Origin: Paraescarpia echinospica
Lineage: Eukaryota > Annelida > Polychaeta > Sabellida > Siboglinidae
Reading direction: 5' to 3'
DNA: 64,000 bases
Assembly (NCBI GenBank): GCA_020002185.1
Contig: CM034537.1
Coordinates: 12,320,538-12,384,537 of the forward strand
Made by a program: the position numbers and the translations under genes. The notes beneath the pieces were generated by a model that was given only the letters and a program-made list of their open reading frames with translations, ran no database searches and was not told the DNA's origin. This document shows, piece after piece, positions 10,678 to 31,790 of this stretch. Within the stretch, counting starts at the first letter, position 1; every line of letters begins with the position of its first letter.

Positions 10678-11006
10678 GTGGAGCGCAGTAGCACAACAGT
10701 AAGAGCTCCGGACTCTCGACTGAGAGGAAGCAGATTCGAATCCTGTGCGGCGGTGTCCTTTGGGCAAGTTCGTGTATTCTAAATTTGATTCAGTTCACTC
10801 AGCTGACTGACTGAGTACCTGGCTATAGACAGTGGTGGATATTTGTGTACGGATAGTCTTCACGCATTAATCGCAGCGTGGCTGAATACGTCCAAGGGAA
10901 GTCAAGATGATGTTCGATTGAACAGGTCTGCCAGGGAGTAAAGTGTAAAGCGCATTGAGCCATCCTAAGGACTGGATACTGCGCTATATAAGAACTTACC
11001 TTTTTT
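10678..11006 (+). mobile_element. tRNA-derived SINE, copy 1
   Basis: It has a tRNA-like head with a degenerate A box (TAGCACAACAGTAAG) and a B box (GATTCGAATCC near 10733). The body holds TTTGGGCAAGTTCGT, and the LINE-like tail reads GTAAAGCGCATTGAGC, then GCGCTATATAAGAACTTACC. It is about 80 percent similar by eye to the copy at 42250-42580, so both belong to one family. Confidence 0.8.
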
Positions 11007-11674
11007 AACATATAATTATCTTATTTGTTAAACTATATGGATGCCAAGACACCACATTATGATATTTATAAAATATAACACAACACAATAATTAAATACT
11101 GAGTATAAAATATTGTTCTATGATCTATCACTTTTATTACAACAAAGTAACTCTCACTGTACTATGAAGATTCCTTCACATAAAACAATTTGGCATGCTT
11201 GCATACCTAAACTTAATTTAGTGCAGGAAACATCAAAGAATGTTGAGAGCAGGCATGGGAAACTAACTTTGAACATTAATTAAAATACATCAACTCAAAT
11301 ATTTTCCAGTTAAATGAATTAATAATATACATTTATCAGGGCAATTAAATTAAATTAACCTCCCAATTTTTTTAATTAAATTAAATTAACAAATAACTTT
11401 CATTTAATTAACATTCAATTTAAACTAACTTCAATTAAATTAGAAATCAACTTGAATTCACTTGATGATTAATTTTAATAAAAGACAAAAAGAACACAAT
11501 ATCTGCTAAAGAGGCTAACTGGAACTAATGTCTGTAACAGGCCAAGCAAGCTAATAAAGCACAATTACATTGTACAAATTTATCTAAAACTTAAAAGTAC
11601 AATTTGAGAATTTAAGTTAAATACTGTATAGCTGGATTGTGTTCACTTTCACATTTTTAACCCAGCCTTGAAGT
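11007..11674. other. AT-rich stretch without recognisable features
   Basis: It includes many TTAATTAA-type runs at 11270-11480 but no ORF, exon or clear repeat family. Confidence 0.4.
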
Positions 11675-12034
11675 ACCTGATCATCCACTGGACATTCACA
11701 GTTCACCCAGCTCAGTCACTGACTGTCCCTGGCTGGAGATTTGAGATTGTGCAAACAATTGCCTGAACCTAACTAATTGCTTTCATGTCAGTTGGGTCAC
11801 TGGCTGCTACTAGTGTGCATGTACAATTTACATCTAATGACAGCAGGCCTGTGAAAATCACCTGAGCCATAAAATTTACTTAGAATCAAGCTCGCATATT
11901 ATGCATGTGGGTAGTTTTCATCTTAGACAGCTTGAACCTGGAACATCAAACTTTTAGGAATTAATATACGACCCCCACAATAGGACGGCATACCCACTCT
12001 TTTCAAGATACTCCATATATTTATATATGGGAGA

Positions 12035-12455
12035 GATCACCAGTACATATCTCCTACACAGATTTTCAGAAAGCTTTCGACAAAGTGCCACATCAAAGAT
12101 TACTAACTCTTACTCTAAAGGCCCATGGCACAGGAAATGGTATAATTAACTGGATAGAAAATTGGCTGATTGACAGAAGGCAATGGATAGTAGTTGATGG
12201 AGAGGATTGAAACTGGAAATCAGTTTTGAGTGGGGTACCACAGGGATCAGTACTGGGACCTATATTATTAAGAAAGTTCAAATTTTCACAAAGGACTGTA
12301 AATGAATAGAAGAGATTTGCTGCTGATTGTGTGGGTGATAGCTGCGTGAATATGTGTAAATAAAATCGACACACCTCAGAAGGGCGGGATGCAAAAGGGT
12401 TGGATAAAAAGGGTTGGGCTCTCAAAAGGCTTCCTTGTCCACCTGCCATTTAGAG
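12035..12455 (+). pseudogene. Internally deleted CR1 fragment, inverted copy
   Basis: This is the inverted partner of 7005-7430, with the same deletion joint, so both descend from one rearranged copy. It now has additional stops, for example a TGA after the conserved DGED (near 12205). Confidence 0.8.
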
Positions 12456-12562
12456 TTAATTCTCTGGGTGGCAGTCTTGTTAAATATATGTATTACAGTA
12501 TATATATTTAACAAGATTGCCACCCAGAGAATTAACTCTTGATGGCAGGTGGACAAGGAAGG
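12428..12562. repeat. Tail-to-tail CR1 3' ends, copy 3
   Basis: Inverted version of the palindromes at 4301 and 6903, with the same arm sequences around an AT-rich centre near 12490-12505. Confidence 0.75.
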
Positions 12563-13979
12563 TTTGGGGTAAATCAGTTGTTTTGATCTTTTTTCAATGG
12601 ACTATATCTGATGCTTCAACTGTTGCATCATTGAAAGTCATTTTAATTATATATCAACATAATTATACTCGCAGATGCAATGTATAGGTCAATAAGCCCA
12701 TGCCAGGGGTAATTATGCACAAAGGTTTGTGCATTTACCTGACGGATTTGAACCACCAACAGATGCCGAGACATTAGCATCTACTCTTAATTTAAAATAA
12801 ACAGTGTTAAAAAGGAAACCAATGTTTCAAGTTTCAATTAAAAAATACAAACAGATAACTTAATAAGGGCGATTTACAAAATGTGCAGTTGTTGCAAAAT
12901 AGTATTGTTCACTTGTTACAATTAATCGGTAAAGCCTACTACATAAATGATGGACGAAATGACCAACACAAGTTACCTGATGCTGCCACTGCCATAGCCT
13001 AGGGCAGTAGGGGTCTAAATTCTAGTAATCAGGGCCAGAGCAGACTATGTAGAGAATGTCACAATTCACTTGACACAATTTAGTACTACAAAGCCTACCA
13101 AGTCAGTATGATAAAATTAATTAGTAAATTCCTTACTATAATGTAACAGTATTCCCAGACACTGTGAATAGGCTTGTGTGTCACTGTGTCTACTTCTAAA
13201 ACAGAAAATATCACTTTATTCAGACACAAATACAGTGTGTAACAATAACAATGTAAGTACCTGTGCTAAATGCAATACTGATAGCGAGTGATTGTCGATG
13301 ATTTATTAATCTATTTCATTCATTAATTGCACTATATATGGTCAAATACATTGGTATTTAGGTTAGTATACATTTTAGTGGTAGGCCCCTAGGCCTAACA
13401 GTTTTAGGTAAAACGATTGTTTAACAGCGTTAATAATTTCAGCTGAAAGAATATTCACAAACTAGAATTCACAATTAACCGATTTCAAGTAGCACTTATC
13501 GTGAGGGCCAGTGTATTAAGGTTTGGCTCCCATGGACAAGGAATGTAAATTTTATGTGACACAAACTAGCAGTACATTTGGTCATCTAAGTGTAAGACTG
13601 AAGCCATTTGACATCTCAGGTTAAGTGCAATTTTTATTTATATTTGCCAACAAATAGCCACCAACCCGTAATGCCTGTCATGAGTTTTTTTTATCAAAGG
13701 AATATTTATTTCTGGTTCAGGAAATCAAAAGGTACAACCCACAGAAAGATAAGAATAATAACCATTTTATGTAATAAACGGTGGGCCTGTAGAGCAGCTG
13801 AGTTAATAGCCAAGTTCTTGCGTCCAACAATCGTTTCATTATTATACTTCTTTCAAAAACATAGGCCCCTATTCTGACACCTATATCATTTAATAGACCC
13901 ATATTAATAGACTGGCTTATGGCATAGTATCCTATACGCTAGGCTACAGACTATTAGCCTGGCCCTGGGGCTGGACAAT

Positions 13980-14135
13980 CTACTCGCCGTCTACTTGATA
14001 CTTGCCATGCTGCGTAGCTTTCAAGACATCATTGCGCATTCGCTTCTCACACACCAAGTGTTCTTTGGTGACCAGGTAATGCCTTATGCATGCCATGTAC
14101 CGTCGGTACTCATCTCCAAGTTTCTCCCGCTGCAT
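13980..14135 (-). CDS. Conserved 51-codon ORF, copy 3
   Basis: Third copy of the ORF that starts MQREKLGDEYRRYMACIRHY. It differs by Ala-to-Asp (RNDVLK) and Glu-to-Asp near the end. The splice donor GT has become GC (gcgagt). The frame is still open over its full length. Confidence 0.35.
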   Translation of the reverse strand: MQREKLGDEYRRYMACIRHYLVTKEHLVCEKRMRNDVLKATQHGKYQVDGE

Positions 14136-14439
14136 CACAGCTGTTTTCTCAACAAAATATAGGTCAACTGATACTAACTAAGTGCCTGTAGACAGTGCAG
14201 TCACACGGAGATGTACGATCCTGTTCAGCACCGTAGGGGGACAAATATGTCGGTGGAGTAACGGTCGCTACAGCAAACGAAACTTGATTAATTATGTAAC
14301 TCAGTCGCCGTGTGCGTCGAGCAAGGGTCAAAGTTGATCGGTCACCTGAGGTCACGTTGCTCACCGCGATGTTACTCAGTCGCCGCATACTTCTGGCACG
14401 GGGTCAAAGTTGATCGGTCACCTGAGGTCATGTTGCTCA

Positions 14440-14547
14440 CCGTTGGTCGAATTTGATGTACTGCGCCTGCGCGAGCATGCGCAATAGGCAAAACGGCACC
14501 GGAACTTACTCTCAGACCGGAACCTCCTTCCAGACCGGTACACCGGC
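14440..14547 (-). promoter_or_regulatory. ETS/NRF1-type promoter cassette, copy 3 (inverted)
   Basis: Inverted cassette with CCGGAACTTACTCTCAGACC and GCGCGAGCATGCGC. It points toward the 51-codon ORF at 14135. The right arm of the inverted repeat ends inside it. Confidence 0.4.
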
Positions 14548-14947
14548 AACAATAGCGTGTAGGATACGATGAGTCAAGGAAAGAAGACAGGTCGACGGAG
14601 CTATGAACGTTCCACTTGGTCGTTGATTCAGGAGCTGATTCTGGTATTGTTACTGTTGTTGCTACAACGGCTCTTTACGCGGCTATTCCTCTGGCGATAC
14701 ATATCGTGATAACACAGTAATTGTCTTCACGTTATAAAACAGTTTAAGTAATTCAATCAATCGCACGAATATTTGAATATAGTTGAGAAATACAATTTAG
14801 TCTGTCAAGATTGAACAAACATTACCACCCTCATTAATTAACATTTCATGATTGCAATAACCTATCACTTGTGAATGTATTGTTTCCTCCAGATTTACTA
14901 TCATGTTTAATTACCGTGTAGCGTTTGGTTTCAGCATTATGCTTTTG

Positions 14948-14954
14948 TATAAAA
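14948..14954 (+). promoter_or_regulatory. Possible TATA box of gene A
   Basis: TATAAAA about 165 bases before the gene A ATG. It implies a 5' UTR of roughly 135 bases if used. No other core element is obvious, so this is tentative. Confidence 0.3.
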
Positions 14955-15118
14955 ATGAAACTCATCAAATGATACGCTTTGAAAGAAAGTCCGCAAATTT
15001 AACATGAGATCGGCCTTAGTTATGAATTTCTTTTAACTCACATAGCATTGCAAACGGAACTGGTATGACGTCATTAGTTTATGACGTTGAATTGATTCAG
15101 TGAAACAAGCCTCGCACA

Positions 15119-25894
<10,776 letters not shown>

Positions 25895-26039
25895 ACTTGT
25901 CTGACGCCAAGCGCTTTCTTAGGACTGGAGAAACGCCGCATGCACTGCCTAGGAAACAATGTGAATAATACAATGGCTTGTTCTTGTTCTTGTAATTCTG
26001 TTCATGATTCCCATGCACAACAGTGTGTGGGGGATGGGT

Positions 26040-26147
26040 GTGCAATTGCGTGTGTGTGTGTGCGTGTGTGTGTGCGTGTGTGCGTGCGTGTGTGTGTTTG
26101 TGTGCGCGTGTGCAATTGCGTGTGTGTGTGTGTATGGTGTGTTTGCT

Positions 26148-26206
<59 letters not shown>

Positions 26207-26588
26207 TGTTTACGTGCGTGTGTGTGTATGTGCGTGTTTTTTGTGTGTGTGTGCGTGTTTGTGTGTGTGGGTGTGGTGTGCTTGAGTGCGTGCGTGTGTG
26301 CGTGTGTGTGTGTATGTGCGTGTGTGTGTTTGTGTGTGTGCGTGTTTGTGTGTGTGTGTGTGTGTGTGTGCGTGCGTGTGTGTATGTGCGTGAGTGTGTG
26401 TGCGTGTGTGTGTATGTGCATGTGTGTGTGTGCGTGTTTGTGTGTGTATGTGTGTGTGTGTGTGTGGTGTGCTTGAGTGCGTGCGTGTGTGTGCGTGCGT
26501 GTGTGTATGTGCGTGAGTGTGTTTGTGTGTGTATGTGCGTGTGTGTGCGTGTTTGTGTGTGTATGTGTGTGTTTGTGTGTGTGCGTGT

Positions 26589-26619
<31 letters not shown>

Positions 26620-26670
26620 CGTATGTGTGTTTGTGTGTGTGCGTGTGTATGAGAGTGTGTGTGCGTGGGC
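26040..26670. repeat. GT-rich compound microsatellite, about 630 bases
   Basis: Alternating purine-pyrimidine (GT)n with frequent GC, TAT and TTT interruptions. The block GGTGTGCTTGAGTGCGTGCG recurs at about 26274 and 26466, so the tract also grew by duplication of a unit near 190 bases. The Cys/Val and His/Thr ORFs here are spurious. Confidence 0.95.
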
Positions 26671-26740
26671 TCGTAACCACTAACCGATTGGTCCATTACA
26701 CTACATCAATTATTCTGTCTCCGCGGCACCTCTGACCACT

Positions 26741-26800
26741 ACACTGTGCATATCTACACTGTGCATATCTACACTGTGCATATCTACACTGTGCATATCT
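26741..26800 (+). repeat. Four perfect 15-bp tandem copies
   Basis: ACACTGTGCATATCT is repeated exactly four times. Confidence 0.95.
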
Positions 26801-26809
26801 TCGGAACAT

Positions 26810-27282
26810 AATTATATTTCTCACGCGCGGGACTAGTTTGTCACTTTTTATATCATATAAATTCCTGCATTTGTGTTTCACATTTTACTTAAATGTTAAC
26901 ATTTTACAGTTATTAGATTCGAGTCTTCTTTCTGTCTCAAAATGTTTTTGTACAATTCCACTGTGATTAACGATAAGTGGGTCACCAATTCCAAAATAAA
27001 ATGTCTCATCGCATGCACGCCAGTTAATCTACACCACGAACGGAAATTGTGGGTTTGCTAAAGTGAATCGGTGTTGAACTAGAGGAGCCCATCGGAGATA
27101 GATGCATTTTCGCCGGTAGAGGTAGAGTTACAATACATGCACATTCCGAGAAGGGAAGCGTGTTTCGGTGAGGTGCCGTTTTGATATAATTTATTTGTAT
27201 GCAATTCCAAGCAATCCAGGTCGTGACCTTGCCGATGCACCTCTCTATGGCGTCGACGCATGACATCCCCCAGCGTTAACAA
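26810..27282. other. Intergenic, no recognised feature
   Basis: Short ORFs on the minus strand (27024-27282) have no recognisable domain or splice support. Confidence 0.4.
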
Positions 27283-27382
27283 GATTTAACAAGATTTAAC
27301 AAGATTGCCATCCAGAGAATTAACTCTAGATGGCAGGTGGACAAGGAAGCCCTTTGGCTTATCGAGAGTCCAACCCTTTTAT

Positions 27383-29009
27383 CTACATATATCCAGCCCT
27401 TCTGAGGTATGTGTCGATTTTATTTTTAAACATATTCACACTACTAGCACCCACACAATCATCAGATAATATGTTCCATTCATTCACAGTCCTTTGTGAA
27501 AATGAGAACTTTCTCACGTCTAATCTACACTGCTCCTTTACTAATGTAACTTCATGTCCTCTAGTCTTTCTATCTTTCTTAACTGAAAAAAACATTTCTA
27601 TCAATATTTTCATAACCATTCAATATTTTAAACACTTCTATCTGATCTCCTCTCAATCTCCTGGTCTCTAGTGTTGTTAAACCACATTCTTTTAGGCGTT
27701 TTTCATAACTAAGATCCCTCAGTTTTGGTGTCATTTTAGTCGCTCTCCTCTGTACTCTTTCTAACATATCTATGTCCTTCTTGCGGTATGGCCTCCACGC
27801 TTGTATACAATATTCTAAATGAGGCCTAACTATTGTTTTGTACAGCGGTATTATTAGTTCTTTTTCTTTATATGCTATATTTCGCCTAATCAATCCAATG
27901 ATTTGATTTCCCTTTGAAGCTGCAATCCCACACTGCTCTGAAACCTTCATGTCAGCACTAATTGTCAGCCCTAAGTCTTTTTCTTTTACAGTAGTACTTA
28001 GTACAGTTCCCCCCATTGTATATTCTACATATTCGTTCCCATGTCCTGTGTGGAGGCATTTACATTTCCAAAAATTGAACAGCATTTGCCACTTTTCAGA
28101 CCATTTGATCAACCTGTCAAGATCATCTTGTAAATGCTGTCTATCTCCATCACTTTTAATCCTTCTAAACACTTTTGTATCATCTGCAAATTTCAACACC
28201 TTGCTAGCTATATCATCGTCCAAATCGTTTATATATATTAAGAATAATATAGGTCCCAGTACTGATCCCTGTGGAACCCCACTCAAAACTGATTTCCAGT
28301 TTGAAGCCTCCCCATCAACAACTACCCGTTGTCTTCTGTCAATCAGCCATTTTTCTATCCAGTTAATTATACCATTTCCTACGCCATGGGCTTTTAGTTT
28401 AAGCAGTAATCTCTGATGTGGCACATTGTCGAAAGCTTTTTGAAAATCTAAGTAGATGATATCTACTGGTGATCCATCATCTACCCACTTAGTGATATCT
28501 TCCAAAAAACATAACATATTTGTTAAGCATGACCTCGCTTTTAGAAACCCATGTTGAGATGGGTTTATCAAGTTATGTTTAACAAGAAAATCCACCATGT
28601 GATCTTTAATTAGTCTTTCTAATAATTTACAAATCACTGATGTTAAACTAACTGGTCTATACTTATTTGACTTGTTTCTCGAACCTTTTTTAAATAACGG
28701 TATAATGTTTGCTTCTTTCCATTCTAAAGGAACCATTCCCTCTTCTAATGACAAGTTGAAAATTGTTGCAAGCGGTATGCTAATTTGTTCTACAATTTCC
28801 ACTAGTAGTTTGGGTGGAATACCATCCACTCCAGGTGATTTATTTTCCTTCATAGCCCTATTTTTCTTAGCTACCATTTCTGGGGTTACAATTAACTGTC
28901 TTAAATAGTCTGATTCTGCCCCCTTGAACTTAGCCTCTGGTACTGGCAGTGAACTAGTGTCTTCTCTGGTAAACACTGAACTAAAATACTCATTTAGGTC
29001 TTCCGCCAT
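27383..29009 (-). pseudogene. CR1 ORF2 reverse transcriptase (frameshifted end)
   Basis: The open frame 29009-27579 covers the RT core: GVDGIPPKLL, NKYRPVSLTSVICKLLER, QHGFLKARSCLTN, DIIYLDFQKAFDNVPHQRL, GVPQGSVLGPILFLIYINDL, and FADDTK in place of YADD, then the thumb (YKTIVRPHLEYCIQAW). The frame ends at NVFFS next to a T-run. The natural C-terminus (KFSFSQRTVNEWN to LRRAGYM) continues in another frame to 27383, so a short indel near 27590-27610 broke the gene. In an active element it would copy its own RNA at nicked chromosomal targets. Confidence 0.9.
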
Positions 29010-29371
29010 TAAGAATCCTTCTGATATTATATTTCCAGCACTATCTTCTAGAGGACCGACCTTATCCTAAACGTTCTGTTTGCTTCGAACATACGCATAA
29101 AAACTCTTGCTGTCATGCTAATTTATGCTAATTTATGTTCATAGCTTCTCTTTGAATTTCTAATTTAAGCTGTAGCTTGGTTTAGTGCTTCTTTATAAAT
29201 GTTGTAGTCTTCGTCATTTCCAGTACGTCTATATGACTTCCACATCATTTGTTTATACTTAATTTTTCTAATGGCTTCTTTCGATAAGTATTTCTTTTTG
29301 GTCCGTTTCCCTTGTTTTTTGAAGGGAACAAATTTATCTACGATGCACTCTATTTCATTCTTTAAGATATT

Positions 29372-30274
29372 TCAGCATTCTGTTGCTGTCTTATTCTTCA
29401 GTGTATTATTCCAGTCTATCTTTGCTAAATATTTCCTCATTTCCTTATATCTTCCTTTGTGGAAATTTCTCCTGAATTGCTTTTTATTATTTCTTTCTGA
29501 TTTTACTTTGATGGTAAAATGTATCTGGTTGTGATCACTACTTCCCAGAGGCTCACATAATTTAACATTGTCAACTAATTCATTCTGTGAGGACAAAACT
29601 AAGTCTAACACATTCTCTCCCCTGGTTGGTTCTAGCACATGTTGAGAAAGGAAACTATCTTGTACTAAAACTAAAAACTTGTGGTCCTCACTCCCCATAC
29701 TCTGTAGAGATTTCCATTGTATATGCCCATGGTTAAAGTCCCCCATAATAATACAGTTCCGTTTGCTTACTTCCCTTATGGCGTTTTGTATTTTTTCATT
29801 CTCTTCTATGCTTATGTTTGGACTTCGATAAACTAATCCAACCGTTAACGTTGAGTTTCCTGTAACTATGTTACACCAAACAGCTTCTTCGCAATCTGCT
29901 TATCTGTCTAATTTTATTTCATAAGCCTGGATAGATTCTTTAATATATAAAATAACTCCACCTCCCCTTCTTCCTATTCTATCTTTCCTAAACATTACAT
30001 ATCCTGTCAGTCCCAATTCGGCATCTGATATATCGGTGGTTGCCCATGATTCGGTTATACCTATTATGTGAGGGTCAATATCTTCTACCATAATGTTTAG
30101 TTCATTTCTTTTGTTTACTATACTCCTTGCATTTAAACAAACACATTTATACCCAGCTTCAGAACAGTTTTCCAGACTGTTCTTTGCTGAATTATTTTTG
30201 CTGCCTTTATCTATGCCTCCAGTTTCAGGCTTCTCTGCGAGTCCCCCCTGCGAATTTAGTTTAAATAGATGCAA
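29372..30274 (-). pseudogene. CR1 ORF2 APE-type endonuclease (broken)
   Basis: The frame 30274-29900 carries VCLNARSIVNKRNEL, IIGITESWA and FRKDRIGRRGGGVILY. The frame 29746-29372 carries MGDFNHGHIQW, NVLDLVLSSQNE and GSSDHNQIHF, the GDFN and SDH motifs of apurinic-type endonucleases. Stops at 29747-29900 and just after 29372 (TGC TGA) interrupt it, and the linker to the RT (29010-29371) has more stops. It is inactive as it stands. Confidence 0.85.
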
Positions 30275-31137
30275 CCTGTCCCACTGTCAACAGATCGCAG
30301 CAGATTCTCTGAGAATACTGCTGCCCCCTTTCCACTTAGATGGAGGCCATCTCTCATGTACATATCTTCTCTCCCAACAAAGTACCCCCATAAATCTATG
30401 AATCCCACGCCCTCTTCCTCACACATCTGCTCAACTAGTGCGTTGATCGCCATCCTCTTACAGTTTCTGTATCTTGCCCCCCTTCCTCCCATTACTGGCA
30501 AAATTCCTGAGAGAATAACCTGTTCCACTCTTGTCTTCTTTAGCTTCCTCACTAGATGTCTGTACTTCTGAACTATACCAGTTGTTCCCTCCTTATCTGC
30601 ATTGTTTGTCCCAACGTGTACTAGTATAGACCCTCCCTTGCCATGCCCCAATACCTTCTCTACCCTTTCGGTCACATGCTCTATCCTAGCCCCCGGTAGA
30701 CATACAACAACGTCCTTCCCCTCGCATATAGTCTTATCTGTTTTTCTCAGAATTGAATCGCCCATAAACACTCTCTCTTTTCTCCTTGCCCCCTCAATCA
30801 GTGCCTCGGAGTAGCTCCTCCGGTTTGCATATGTCTGGTTGTTGTCTTTTCCTCTTGTCGTCTTCTCTCCTGTCACATTCTCTTCCATTCCCTTCTTTCT
30901 TGCCGCGTTTTCTCTTGTCCCCTTTCCTCCTGTCATCTTCTCTTCTAGCACATTTACTCTCACTTCCTTTCGTCCCTTCTTCTTTCCTCCCATCACATTT
31001 TCTTCTCTCCTCTCCCGTCCCTTTCCCCCGGCTACCTCCTTCACTACGGTCACTTTCTCCCCTGTCACCTTCACGCCTGTCATGTTTTCTGTTTTTTGCT
31101 GAACACTCTGTCTTCTTCCATCAGTCTTCTGTCTCAC
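30256..31137 (-). pseudogene. CR1 ORF1 C-terminal part: SGNH/GDSL-like esterase
   Basis: Residues follow the SGNH blocks in order: RVFMGDSILRKTD (block I Ser), a GAR motif, LVHVGTNNADKEG (block III Asn), and DGLHLSGKGA (Asp and His). A Lys/Glu/Thr-rich repetitive stretch precedes it (VTGEKVT, MTGGKGT and similar). The frame opens with GTG overlapping the previous TGA (GTGA), so either ORF1 was split by an indel or the second part is reinitiated. Esterase-bearing ORF1 is known from CR1-clade elements; its role in retrotransposition is not settled. Confidence 0.8.
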
Positions 31138-31769
31138 AGTCTTACCAACTGCCTCTGTGGTACTACCTCTTCACCACCTGTATCGCTGTCGTGTCTCTCC
31201 TCGTTCTCTACAGTCTGACTACCTGCTGATCTATCCCCACTGGCCCGTTTTCTTTTCCTCTGCCGAACACTTTTCCTCCGTCCCTCTGTTTTCTCAATGT
31301 CTTGTTCCTTCACACCGGTCACCTTCCTTCCTCTCAGTCTCCTTTCTTCAGTCTCCGTGTCACAACTCTGCTCCTTCTGTGTTGTAGAATTCTCAACTCT
31401 CTCCGCGTCATCCCTCTCTGCTCCATCTATTTCTATGTTGAGTCTCGCCTCCATCTCCTTCACTATATATGTCAACTTACACACCTCCTTCATCAGACAT
31501 TTCAGACATTCCACTCTCAAACACCCCATACACCGAAAGCTGAATCCGTTATCTTTGGTCTCTGCCCATGATTTTGGACAGCCAGACAACGCAAAATCCA
31601 CCCAGCTCTGGCAGTCGTTGCAAACTAGGGTGTAGTCACACAAAATACGTCTCAACACAGAGCACTGCAATCCAGATGCAGACAGCTGGACAAGGCCGCT
31701 CCCTTGATAAGGACTGAGTGTCTCAGAAGCGTTGACACGTGTATAAATGTTGCACAAACGAGCCGACAC
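31134..31769 (-). pseudogene. CR1 ORF1 N-terminal part, Cys-rich then charged
   Basis: 211 codons. It has paired cysteines (LVCNDCQSW, FRCMGCLRVECLKC) resembling a zinc-binding/PHD-like finger, then a helical stretch (VCKLTYIVKEMEARLNIEID), then Lys/Arg/Glu-rich sequence. It is in a different frame from the esterase part that follows. A nucleic-acid-binding role is likely by analogy with other CR1 ORF1 proteins. Confidence 0.65.
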
Positions 31770-31790
31770 TGCAGTCGATACTAGGTAGGT

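Larger units (their letters stand above)
11675..14547 (-). repeat. Right arm of the long inverted repeat (unit A3)
   Basis: This is the reverse complement of 4603-7786. It contains the internally deleted CR1 fragment, the CR1 palindrome, the AT-rich body, the 51-codon ORF and the promoter cassette in inverted order. It lacks the extra segment found at 5289-5645 and so resembles unit A1 there (13800-13900). Confidence 0.8.
27283..31790 (-). mobile_element. Nearly full-length CR1-type LINE, inactive
   Basis: Minus-strand order: ORF1 with a Cys-rich N-terminal part and an SGNH-esterase part, an APE-type endonuclease, a reverse transcriptase, a short 3' UTR and a tail of three TTGTTAAATC-like units. 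Such decamer-like 3' repeats without poly(A) and an ORF1 esterase are characteristic of the CR1 clade. Stops and frameshifts break the endonuclease and the ORF2 C-terminus. It lies between the 3' ends of genes A and B. Confidence 0.9.

Noticed and set aside
10678..10760. Functional tRNA gene
   Set aside because: A and B boxes are present but the cloverleaf is degenerate and the sequence continues as a SINE body; same for 42250-42330.
27949..28416. 155-codon plus-strand ORF
   Set aside because: Shadow of the CR1 reverse transcriptase on the opposite strand; likewise the plus-strand ORFs at 30093-31635.
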